Positions 1 to 6,257 of a stretch of DNA of 8,203 nucleotides are shown in pieces. The translations under genes and the position numbers were made by a program. Numbering within the stretch: position 1 is the stretch's first letter; each line of letters begins with the position of its first letter. The DNA lies in contig JAUVLC010000108.1 of assembly GCA_030595925.1 (NCBI GenBank), positions 1 to 8,203 of the forward strand, given 5' to 3'. Source of the DNA: Clostridia bacterium (GTDB taxonomy: Bacteria; CBDUZB01; JAGLHV01). The notes beneath the pieces were generated by a model. It was not told the DNA's origin. It saw only the letters and a program-made list of their open reading frames with translations, and made no database searches.

Positions 1-204
1 AAAATTACAGAGCAGGTAAGTGAAAAATTAGCTAAAGAATTAGCAATGCTTGGTTTTAATATGAATTTTGCACCGGTAGTTGATGTTGATATAAACAGCG
101 AAAATCCTGTCATTGGTGCATTTGGCCGTTCTTTTTCTTCAAATTTTGTCGTCGAGGTTTCAATCTGTGTAATCTGGTTTCTAATCTGTGAAATCAGGGG
201 CTGA
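1..204 (+). pseudogene. Broken glycoside hydrolase family 3 (NagZ-type) gene, internal fragment
   Basis: The frame is open from the first base and reads ITEQVSEKLAKELAMLGFNM, then NFAPVVDVDINSENPVIG, then AFGRSFSSN. This is the conserved block of family 3 beta-N-acetylhexosaminidases, enzymes that remove terminal GlcNAc from peptidoglycan fragments or glycans. Family likeness stops at about base 147. The frame then runs through repeat-like DNA and ends at a TGA at 202-204. In the family this block is followed by the KHFPGHG motif and the catalytic Asp-His loop, and both are missing here. The 5' part lies outside the window. The remnant is therefore very unlikely to be active. A window edge cannot explain the 3' loss, so a rearrangement or repeat insertion is inferred. 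Confidence 0.75.
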
Positions 205-223
205 TGGATTTTTCAGCAGACCC
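154..223. repeat. Intergenic repeat with AATCTGTG units and a hairpin
   Basis: AATCTGTG occurs at 162-169 and 183-190, with a degenerate copy AATCTGG at 171-177. A stem GCTGA/TCAGC (200-204 with 213-217, 8-nt loop) follows, extended by GGG (197-199) and CCC (221-223) across an AGA bulge. It begins where the glycosidase likeness ends. This style of sequence recurs between genes in many uncultured bacteria (recollection). Whether it is multicopy in this genome cannot be seen here. Confidence 0.5.
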
Positions 224-276
224 TAAAACAAACAGTCACTATTTCTGTTTAACTATTTCAATGAAGGAATACTGTT

Positions 277-1152
277 ATGAAATTGGAAAATTTAAGTAAA
301 TGCGATTTATGCGAAAGTGAATCGATATTTTCAATAGATAATAATCATAATATTTTCAAATGTAATCATTGTGGATATATATTTGATAATCCGCGGCCTG
401 CTTTTGATGAAATTAAATATTTTTATTCTAGAGAAGATCAATATGATTTGTGGCTTAAAGAGGAAAAAGGTAGAAATATTCTGTGGAAAAGACGTTTAAA
501 AATGGTAAAGAAATTTAAAAAGACAGGCAGTCTCCTGGATGTGGGAACAGGAATAGGACAATTTTTATATTTTGCCGGAAATGATTTTAAAGTAGAAGGA
601 ACCGAAGTGTCGGAAAGTGCAATAAAAGTGGCTAAGGAAAAATATGATTTGAATTTGAGAAAAGGTCAACTAGAAGATATTGATTTTATTGATTGTCGAT
701 TTGATGTAATAACGCTTTTTCATGTATTAGAGCATGTACCATATCCATCCCGGCTAATAGAAAAATGTTATAATTTGTTGAATAGGGAAGGTATTCTTAT
801 TATTGCTGTTCCTAATGAAATTAATTCTTTTGTAAAATCTCCCGTTAAGCGTTTATTATCATTGTTTCGAATTGGTAAATTTAAAAATTACGGGATATTT
901 GGATTGCCTAAATTGGAACTAAATGATGCTTTATCTGAAATACATTTATCGCATTTTACTTGTTCCAGTTTAAAAAAATGGCTTAGTAATAAAAATTTTG
1001 TTGTAGTTGAAGATACATTAGATCCTTATTATAGTGCAATAGGAATTAAAAAAATTATTCACGATTTTTTATATTTATTCTCCTTAACAATTAAAAACAT
1101 ATTTAAGGCTAATATATATGATACTATCTGGATTGTTGCAAGACACAAATAA
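277..1152 (+). CDS. Class I SAM-dependent methyltransferase with N-terminal Cys4 zinc-binding motif
   Basis: This 291-residue protein is predicted to transfer a methyl group from S-adenosylmethionine; the acceptor is unknown. C9-x2-C12 and C29-x2-C32 at the N terminus form a likely structural zinc site. The Rossmann-fold methyltransferase core follows: motif I LLDVGTGIGQFL (Asp88 to Gly94), the acidic end of strand 2 at about Glu110 in VEGTEVSES, and the HVLEH segment (149-153) before a long helix and the strand ILIIAVPNE. This arrangement is typical of Methyltransf_23-type enzymes in surface-polysaccharide or glycan clusters, where they methylate sugars. Neighbouring sugar genes are not in the window, so the substrate is inferred. 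AAGGA at 264-268 lies 8 nt before the ATG and supports this start. The gene sits between a broken glycosidase and a MITE-like element, in apparently rearranged DNA, and does not look operonic with the genes to the right. Confidence 0.88.
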   Translation: MKLENLSKCDLCESESIFSIDNNHNIFKCNHCGYIFDNPRPAFDEIKYFYSREDQYDLWLKEEKGRNILWKRRLKMVKKFKKTGSLLDVGTGIGQFLYFAGNDFKVEGTEVSESAIKVAKEKYDLNLRKGQLEDIDFIDCRFDVITLFHVLEHVPYPSRLIEKCYNLLNREGILIIAVPNEINSFVKSPVKRLLSLFRIGKFKNYGIFGLPKLELNDALSEIHLSHFTCSSLKKWLSNKNFVVVEDTLDPYYSAIGIKKIIHDFLYLFSLTIKNIFKANIYDTIWIVARHK

Positions 1153-1215
1153 TTTAACATTTTACTTTTCTTTATTTTACAAATTAAACAAGTCGTTATT
1201 CCTATTTAACTGTAG

Positions 1216-1392
1216 CTTATTTAAATAGGCTGTCACAAAATGTCCCCCCTCACCTTTTTCCTCTCCCTCGAGGGGAGAGGATGAAAGGAGAGGGTGAAAT
1301 AAAGCATCGTCGGACATAACAGGAGGGCAAAAATATTTTACCCCCTAAAATTTTTGACGGAAAAGTAATTTTGTGACAGGCACTTATTTAAA
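1216..1392. mobile_element. MITE-like non-coding element with inverted ends and 10-bp flanking direct repeat
   Basis: CTGTCACAAAAT at 1230-1241 is exactly inverted as ATTTTGTGACAG at 1368-1379. The sequence CTTATTTAAA flanks the pair directly at 1216-1225 and 1383-1392, which looks like a target-site duplication. The element would thus be about 157 bp (1226-1382). Inside, CCTCTCCC/GGGGAGAGG-type pairing (1260-1267 with 1273-1280, loop TCGAG) lies within a wider imperfect inverted region of CCCTCACC and GGGTGA type. No protein is encoded. It is probably a non-autonomous element moved by a transposase encoded elsewhere; the IS family is not identifiable with certainty. It fills most of the gap 1153-1412, and the rest of that gap shows only AT-rich sequence. 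Confidence 0.7.
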
Positions 1393-1412
1393 AACAAGGA
1401 TGAGGGCATATT

Positions 1413-1997
1413 ATGAACAAACTGAAATTTATACTGGGTATTTTTATTATTATTTTTGGTGGCATTATTATGCTCATTAGTATGGTTTTTGGAATAGTCC
1501 ATATTGCCGAAGGGTTGTACAAAGATGTATATGCTTTTCCGGTATCCCTGTCAATTTCTCCGGAAAATTCAAAAACAGATTCCTTTATCGCAAAAAAGGG
1601 AGATAAATTTTCTGTCTGGTTAAAAGTTCCTGATAGACGGATAGAGAATAAAGATTTTCATATTAGTACTTTTTTTGTTAATCAAAAAGAGGAAGTAGTT
1701 AGTGAATTTAAAGAAAATTTTAAGGTTGGATATTTTCGAAACAGTTTTGGCCGGGGACAATATTATAGATTAGGTGTGCATGATTTTGAAAGTGATTTCC
1801 AGGGATGGATAAATTATACAATAGGTGGCAAATGGAGGTATCTGTATAATGGTTTTTTGGTAATAAGACGGCGGAAATCTTTTTCATTACCGGTAAGGGA
1901 GATAGGTGTTTTTGGGGTAGGAATTTTGTTGCTTATTATCGGGGTCGGAACAGTTGTAAAAAACAGGCCGGCTGAAAATGAACATAAAACAAATTGA
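1413..1997 (+). CDS. Two-span membrane protein of unknown function
   Basis: I do not recognise the family of this 194-residue protein. A strongly hydrophobic segment covers about residues 6-30 and a second covers 165-182 (GVFGVGILLLIIGVGTVV), followed by a 12-residue charged tail. Between them lies a domain of about 130 residues rich in aromatic and alternating residues, probably mainly beta. It contains FSVWLKVPDRRI and, further on, GWINYTIGGKWRYLYNG. The likely topology puts this middle domain outside the cytoplasmic membrane. GAGGG at 1402-1406, 6 nt before the ATG, supports the start. The ribosome binding site lies just right of the MITE-like element, so the insertion is immediately upstream and may have altered expression. 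The next gene also encodes an exported beta-type protein, but 129 bp separate them and a functional link is only a guess. Confidence 0.75.
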   Translation: MNKLKFILGIFIIIFGGIIMLISMVFGIVHIAEGLYKDVYAFPVSLSISPENSKTDSFIAKKGDKFSVWLKVPDRRIENKDFHISTFFVNQKEEVVSEFKENFKVGYFRNSFGRGQYYRLGVHDFESDFQGWINYTIGGKWRYLYNGFLVIRRRKSFSLPVREIGVFGVGILLLIIGVGTVVKNRPAENEHKTN

Positions 1998-2075
1998 TAG
2001 ATAAAGGAAGATTGATATATAAACATATTATGGGAAACAGGAATAGATTGTTAGTCAATGCTTTGTTTTTGTATG

Positions 2076-2081
2076 TATAAT
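2076..2081 (+). promoter_or_regulatory. Possible -10 box upstream of the secreted beta-sandwich gene
   Basis: A perfect TATAAT lies 45 bp before the ATG at 2127. No good -35 stands at the usual distance; TTGTTA at 2048-2053 is 22 bp away. The box lies inside the longest possible reading frame of the following gene, which would favour the later start at 2127. Such boxes occur by chance in AT-rich DNA. Confidence 0.3.
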
Positions 2082-2126
2082 AGAGCGAAAGAATATATTG
2101 GAAAAAGGGAGAAAAACGGGGTTAAA

Positions 2127-2618
2127 ATGAAAAGAGGATTAATAGGGATATTTGTACTTGGTTTTGTCTTTACAATAAAAGGGATAGTAATAACAGCCAA
2201 TATTGCGACTCATCAAGTAACAATTAATATAGTTGCTGTTGATGAATTAATTATTTCGGGGGGGGATGTTACACTGACTGTTGATTCGGCAACTGCCGGA
2301 ACTTCTTTGGATGATGTTAGTGATAATGCTTGTGCTTTTGATTGGACGACTAATTCCGGTACAAACAAAAAAATTACCGGGCAGTTAGATGCTGATTATT
2401 CATCAGGTGTTTCTTTATCAGTAAGTGTTGGTGTTGCTGGTGGGAATGGCGACAGCACCGGACATCAAATGCTTATTAGTGCAAGTGCCGTGGATATTGT
2501 TGCCGGAATGCATAATGAAAATGTTGGGAATAATGTTCTTGACTATACAACGTCGGTTGCTATTGCTTCTCCCGTGAGTGAAACCAGGACAGTTATTTAC
2601 ACTATTACCGACCAGTAG
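2127..2618 (+). CDS. Small secreted beta-sandwich protein (pilin/WxL-like style)
   Basis: The frame is open from an ATG at 2058, but I place the start at 2127. From there the protein (163 residues) begins with a clean signal peptide, MKRGLIGIFVLGFVFTIKG. The longer version would put 23 charged residues in front of it. GGGG at 2118-2121 precedes this ATG by 5 nt. The mature part is low in Lys, Arg and Cys (one Cys) and rich in Val, Thr, Ser, Ala and Gly. It shows alternating strand patterns (TINIVAVDELIISGGDVTLT, FDWTTNSGTNKKITGQL) and ends with YTITDQ. This resembles small secreted proteins seen in many uncultured diderm bacteria, and loosely the WxL, spore-coat-U or DUF4402 beta-sandwich folds, whose last strand also ends near xYTxTD. 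A surface or fimbrial structural role is inferred. No partner usher or chaperone gene is present nearby. Confidence 0.7.
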   Translation: MKRGLIGIFVLGFVFTIKGIVITANIATHQVTINIVAVDELIISGGDVTLTVDSATAGTSLDDVSDNACAFDWTTNSGTNKKITGQLDADYSSGVSLSVSVGVAGGNGDSTGHQMLISASAVDIVAGMHNENVGNNVLDYTTSVAIASPVSETRTVIYTITDQ

Positions 2619-2636
2619 AAAAATGAGATGGTATCT

Positions 2637-2656
2637 ATAATTCTGAATTATTTTTT
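2637..2656 (+). terminator. Weak AT-only stem with T-tract
   Basis: ATAATTC (2637-2643) and GAATTAT (2645-2651) are exact inverted repeats, realistically a 5-bp stem with a 5-nt loop, followed by a T run to 2656. The stem has almost no G-C pairs, so termination would be weak. It could mark the end of the secreted-protein transcript before the ABC transporter genes. Confidence 0.3.
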
Positions 2657-2673
2657 AAGGAAACAATAAGATT

Positions 2674-3432
2674 ATGGAAAAAAATAAAACGATTATAAAC
2701 ATTGAGCAGGTAACTAAGAAATATTTTCAGGAAGAATTCTTTTTTAAAAAAAGAGAGATTGTCGCTATTAGCAATCTCAACTTACAGGTTAAGCAAGGTG
2801 AAATATTTGGTTTGATTGGGCCAAATGGTGCCGGTAAAACGACAATTATGAATATGATTATTGGTTATATTAAACCAAGTATAGGATTTATCGATGTTTT
2901 TAATCAAAGAGTTAACAGTAATTGTTTGAATGATTTTAGGGAGAAATTGGGATATTTACCGGAAACCCCTACTCTACATGAGTATTTTAGAGTAGAAGAT
3001 TTATTGTATTTTTATGGTTCTTTTTTTAGATTAACTGATAAGCAAAAAAGAGAAAGGATAAATGTTCTCCTGGATGAAATGGGACTGGAGAATAAAAGAA
3101 AAGAGGTCGTAAAGAATTTATCAATTGGCCAAAAGCGTGCACTTGGTTTGGCTCAGTCGTTAATTAATGATCCGGAATTGCTTATATTAGATGAGCCGAC
3201 TGTTTATCTTGATCCGCTAATTTTAAACAGGTTCCGGTCGATGCTGATTAAGTTGAAAGAAAGGGGTAGAACTGTTTTTTTGTCTTCCCATATTCTTTCC
3301 GAAGTAGAAAAAGTATCTGATAGAGTAGCTATAATAAACAAAGGTAAACTAATAGCTTTGGAACTTACTCGGGAATTAACCAGACAGGGGTCACTGGATA
3401 AAAGATTTCTGAGATTAATCGGTGTTGAATGA
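2674..3432 (+). CDS. ABC transporter ATP-binding subunit (ABC-2 exporter type)
   Basis: This 252-residue cytoplasmic ATPase would power the membrane subunit encoded next. All nucleotide-binding motifs are intact: Walker A GPNGAGKT at 49-56, signature LSIGQ at 149-153, Walker B LLILDEP at 169-175 with catalytic Glu174, D-loop LDP at 179-181 and switch His206 in SSHIL. The usual Q-loop Gln is Glu97 in GYLPE, as is common in the CcmA/NosF-like ABC-2 class. The residues before the D-loop read TVY where TNG is usual. An unusual charged insert, QEEFFFKKREIV, lies before the A-loop region. The start follows AAGGA (2657-2661) at a rather long 12-nt spacing. Only 9 nt separate its stop from the permease start. 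The substrate is unknown; neighbours suggest cell-envelope export. Confidence 0.93.
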   Translation: MEKNKTIINIEQVTKKYFQEEFFFKKREIVAISNLNLQVKQGEIFGLIGPNGAGKTTIMNMIIGYIKPSIGFIDVFNQRVNSNCLNDFREKLGYLPETPTLHEYFRVEDLLYFYGSFFRLTDKQKRERINVLLDEMGLENKRKEVVKNLSIGQKRALGLAQSLINDPELLILDEPTVYLDPLILNRFRSMLIKLKERGRTVFLSSHILSEVEKVSDRVAIINKGKLIALELTRELTRQGSLDKRFLRLIGVE

Positions 3433-3441
3433 GGAATAAAG

Positions 3442-4233
3442 ATGATCGATAGAATTAAGATAATTTATTTAATAGCTCAAAATGTATTCAAGGCATCCTT
3501 ACGGGATAGAGTAATGTATGGGCTTCTTTTTCTCTCTCTGTTATTTGGCTCCATGGCCCATTTGCCGTTTATAATGAAGGAATTGGAAGGATTTAAGGGA
3601 GAAACTCCATTTATTATGGCTGTTGAAATTGGTTTTGTTTTTATAGTTATTTTTATGTTTCTTATAGTTGTGTTTGTTTCCCTTGGAATACTACGGAATC
3701 AATTGGAACCCGAAAAAATGTTATTAATATTGTCCAAACCAATAAGCAGAGGGGAGGTGCTCCTGGGGATTAATCTGGGACTGGTGGAGATACTTTTCTT
3801 AAATTGGTTGGTAATTACCGGTGGATTATGGTTAACCACTTTTATTCATACCCGGCAGTTAAACCTTAATATATTTTTAGGGATGGGGGTTATTTTCTTA
3901 ATGGCTGTTCTTTTTTTGTCACTTATAATAACCATATATACTTTTATTCCTTCCGGTTTGAGCGGCCTTTTAGCCTTTTTAGTCTTTCTGGGTAGTTTTG
4001 GAGTTGCTAATACAGCATGTTTAACCCGGTGGATAAATTATCCCCTTTTACTAAACTATACTAAAATTATTATTAAATGTTTTCCCAGGGTAGTTCCTTT
4101 ATTAGCAGTTTCTATGAAGACATTGGGAATGATATCAATAGAGGTAAATTTTGTAGTGCCTATAGTACATACGTTAATTTCCATAATTCTTTTTAATTTG
4201 GTTGCATTTTTAAAATTTAATCGTGTAAAATAG
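3442..4233 (+). CDS. ABC-2 type transporter permease (NosY-like)
   Basis: This 263-residue integral membrane protein has about six hydrophobic spans, near 24-40, 58-84, 107-130, 139-168, 170-190 and 237-257. The amphipathic N-terminal helix leads into RDRVMYGLLFLSLLF. The cytoplasmic coupling segment reads LSKPISRGE (97-105), a hallmark of NosY-like ABC-2 permeases, where LxxPISRxE follows span 2. Its ribosome binding site GAGGA (3431-3435) overlaps the stop codon of the ATPase gene. The two are therefore almost certainly translationally coupled and form one transporter. NosFYD-type complexes assist periplasmic or envelope proteins, while other relatives export lipids or small molecules. No NosD or NosZ gene is visible, so the cargo is unassigned. 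The outer-membrane barrel gene begins 39 bp downstream and may share the transcript. Confidence 0.88.
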   Translation: MIDRIKIIYLIAQNVFKASLRDRVMYGLLFLSLLFGSMAHLPFIMKELEGFKGETPFIMAVEIGFVFIVIFMFLIVVFVSLGILRNQLEPEKMLLILSKPISRGEVLLGINLGLVEILFLNWLVITGGLWLTTFIHTRQLNLNIFLGMGVIFLMAVLFLSLIITIYTFIPSGLSGLLAFLVFLGSFGVANTACLTRWINYPLLLNYTKIIIKCFPRVVPLLAVSMKTLGMISIEVNFVVPIVHTLISIILFNLVAFLKFNRVK

Positions 4234-4272
4234 AAAATGAAAATAAATTAGGGGATTAAAGGATATATAGAA

Positions 4273-4986
4273 ATGATGAAAAAAATAGTTTTTTGGATGA
4301 TAGGAAGTATTTTTTTTACGATTATAATTTTGTTACAGGGAGCTTTTGCTCAAGAAAAATCCTTTATGATGGGAATGCGTATTGGTTGTGTTACCGAAAA
4401 TTGGCAGATGAGTAAGCAAGAAGAAGGGGTCTTTTCCGGATCAGAAGGAAATTCAGGGACTGTTCTTTTTTCCGGGTTTGGTAATGGTATTGATTTTAGT
4501 ATCTATAGTAATTACTATTTTTCAAATTGGGGGGTAATGTTAGAATTGGGAAGCAGGATATTACCGGAGAAAAAAATTTATGTAGAATCTACTTCTCCGA
4601 AAGAGAACGAATATTATGAAAATAGTCTGGTAATTTTTCCGATAACGTTAAGTGTGATGCGTAAAATAAATATTTCAAGTTCGAAGATTATTCCTTATTT
4701 TGGGCTGGGAGTAGGGGTTTATATCTCTGAATTAAAGCAAAGACATTGTTTTGAGGGGGTGGAGGGGAGATGGTTAGCGGCTTCTTCCAATCCTATTGGG
4801 GTACATTTGTTAGGAGGATTTGATTATCCTTTAGCAGGTAATGTGCTATTTGGGTTGGAATTTAGATGTAGTTATGCAAATGCGGATTGGGAAATAAAAG
4901 ATATTGATAGAAATAATAAAACTGAATTGGAAGATATTGATATTGGAGGGATGTCTTTTAAATTAGGATTGGGTTATAAATTTTAG
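4273..4986 (+). CDS. Outer-membrane beta-barrel protein (OmpA-like/OMP_b-brl style)
   Basis: The 237-residue precursor has a classical signal peptide: a KK start, a hydrophobic core, and a probable cleavage after AFA at residue 26. The mature part alternates aromatic and polar residues in amphipathic strands, such as GMRIGCVTENW, FSIYSNYYFSNWGVMLELGS, PYFGLGVGVYISEL and VLFGLEFRCSYANADW. It ends in GMSFKLGLGYKF with a terminal Phe, the recognition signal for the BAM assembly machine. About eight strands are likely. This implies an outer membrane. AAAGGA (4258-4263) is 9 nt before the first ATG and 12 nt before a second ATG at 4276, so the first is preferred. Several Cys residues in the mature part are mildly unusual for a barrel. 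Its function (pore, adhesin, structural) cannot be told. It sits just after the ABC exporter pair. Confidence 0.85.
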   Translation: MMKKIVFWMIGSIFFTIIILLQGAFAQEKSFMMGMRIGCVTENWQMSKQEEGVFSGSEGNSGTVLFSGFGNGIDFSIYSNYYFSNWGVMLELGSRILPEKKIYVESTSPKENEYYENSLVIFPITLSVMRKINISSSKIIPYFGLGVGVYISELKQRHCFEGVEGRWLAASSNPIGVHLLGGFDYPLAGNVLFGLEFRCSYANADWEIKDIDRNNKTELEDIDIGGMSFKLGLGYKF

Positions 4987-4998
4987 AATTTATAATTC

Positions 4999-5029
4999 TT
5001 GATTGAAATAGGTTAAGTTTAAATATAAT
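4999..5029 (+). promoter_or_regulatory. Possible sigma-70 promoter before the pseudo-archaemetzincin gene
   Basis: TATAAT at 5024-5029 is perfect. Candidate -35 boxes are TTGAAA (5003-5008, 15-bp spacing) or TTGATT (4999-5004, 19-bp spacing), and neither spacing is ideal. A 6-bp inverted repeat AGAATT/AATTCT (4985-4990 with 4994-4999) lies just upstream, at the end of the barrel gene. A separate transcript for the next gene is plausible but weakly supported. Confidence 0.35.
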
Positions 5030-5073
5030 TAGTGTTTGTTTCTTAATCAAAGTGTTTTTGAGGAGGGTGACGT

Positions 5074-6177
5074 ATGGTAATTAATAAATGGTTAAAATGT
5101 TTTATTGCTGGATTATTAACAATTTTATTTTTATGTTTGGGCATTTGTGCCGGGGTAGAAGAAAAATCGTCAATTGATAAAGAAAAACTTAAAAAACGAG
5201 TAGAATTATTTTTAAAAAAAGACAATGTTTCTCGAAGAAGGAGCGTAGAAGATGTTTTTTTGCTGGCAGAAATTTATGAAAAAGAAGGAAAAGATAAAGA
5301 TGCTATGTTCCTTTTTCAGGAGGGATTAAGGGTTAATAGCTGGCGTTTGAATTACCAGTTTAGGCTGGCACAACTTATGTATAAATATGGGGATAAAGAG
5401 CAGGCAGTAGAAAAAGCAAAGATTGTATGTCAATATGCGGAAGATGAGGAGCTTTTAGTAAAGGCGGAAGAATTTCTCTCTAGGATAGGGATTAAATCGA
5501 TTAAAAGTATAAATAAAACAAAGATGAAATTGGGTAAAAATCCGGAGATGGTAATTGTTCCTATAGGAAAAGTGAATAAACTCCTTTTATTGGAAGTAAA
5601 AAGTAAATTACAGGAAAAAATGGGTATCAGCTATTCTATTATGGAAGAGGAGATTGACCCAGGAAAGATTGACCGCAGTTATCTGGATAAATACACGATA
5701 AATACAAAGAGGAAATTGCTGGTTAGCTTTTTGAGATTATTTCCCGAACAGAATGAAAGATTTAAAAAATTAGAGAACCAGGGACAATTTAATGCTTCGC
5801 GGTTGATTTTAGAAGTTGAAGAAAAATATAAGATCAATAAGGGTTCTAAGATTAAGGGTTATCTGGGGATAACCCAGGAAGATATTTTTGATGGAAACAG
5901 TAATTTTCTTTTTGGTTGGGCCAGGAAAAATTACGGGGTAATGTCCTATCATCGTTTTTTAGCCGTTTTTAATAATGAACCTCCTAATCGGCCAAGATTG
6001 TGTGATCGCATGGTAAAACAGGGGATATCCAGTTCTTTTTTTATTCTTGGTATTCCACGTTGTACGAATCCTACTTGTATTCGAGCTTATCCTCATAATT
6101 TGACTGAACATGACCAAAAAAGTAATGAGCTATGTTCCTGGTGCAAAAAACAATTAGAGCTTCATACAGGTGATTAA
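5074..6177 (+). CDS. Exported TPR protein with catalytically degenerate archaemetzincin (M54) domain
   Basis: The 367-residue precursor starts after a strong AGGAGG (5061-5066, 7-nt spacing) with an export signal (residues 1-27) that lacks a good lipobox. Two TPR-like helical repeats follow at about 57-124 (LLAEIYEKEGKDKDAMFLFQ; RLAQLMYKYGDKEQAVEKA). From about 157 the protein follows the archaemetzincin (peptidase M54) pattern: VIVPIGKV, GYLGITQEDIFDG (262-274), NFLFGWAR (277-284), GVMSYHRF (288-295). Where the family has HExxHxxGxxHC it reads SSSFFILGIPRC (319-330). The three His and the Glu are Ser319, Phe323, Arg329 and Ser320; only the central Gly326 remains. The second, structural zinc motif is kept: Cys330, Cys335, Cys354, Cys357. 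Protease activity is thus not expected. A binding, scaffold or regulatory role in the periplasm is inferred. The frame is intact and full length, arguing against a decaying gene. Confidence 0.82.
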   Translation: MVINKWLKCFIAGLLTILFLCLGICAGVEEKSSIDKEKLKKRVELFLKKDNVSRRRSVEDVFLLAEIYEKEGKDKDAMFLFQEGLRVNSWRLNYQFRLAQLMYKYGDKEQAVEKAKIVCQYAEDEELLVKAEEFLSRIGIKSIKSINKTKMKLGKNPEMVIVPIGKVNKLLLLEVKSKLQEKMGISYSIMEEEIDPGKIDRSYLDKYTINTKRKLLVSFLRLFPEQNERFKKLENQGQFNASRLILEVEEKYKINKGSKIKGYLGITQEDIFDGNSNFLFGWARKNYGVMSYHRFLAVFNNEPPNRPRLCDRMVKQGISSSFFILGIPRCTNPTCIRAYPHNLTEHDQKSNELCSWCKKQLELHTGD

Positions 6178-6257
6178 AATTAAAAAGGAAAATCTCTTAT
6201 TAGATAAAAAAAGATACAGATATTAAGTTAAAATATATTTTTAGAAAGGAGGCATGT

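Noticed and set aside
154-223. CRISPR repeats
   Set aside because: The AATCTGTG units are short and few, and no regular spacers are present.
1814-2026. Minus-strand open frame of 70 codons
   Set aside because: It lies opposite the end of the two-span membrane protein gene, has no ribosome binding site and no protein-like pattern.
5043-5225. Minus-strand open frame of 60 codons
   Set aside because: It overlaps the well-supported start, ribosome binding site and signal peptide of the pseudo-archaemetzincin gene.
6010-6070. A frameshift as the cause of the lost HExxH motif in the archaemetzincin-like gene
   Set aside because: Residues on both sides, and within the segment (Lys315, Ile318, Gly326, Pro328, Cys330), align in the same frame and with the same spacing, so substitution explains it better.
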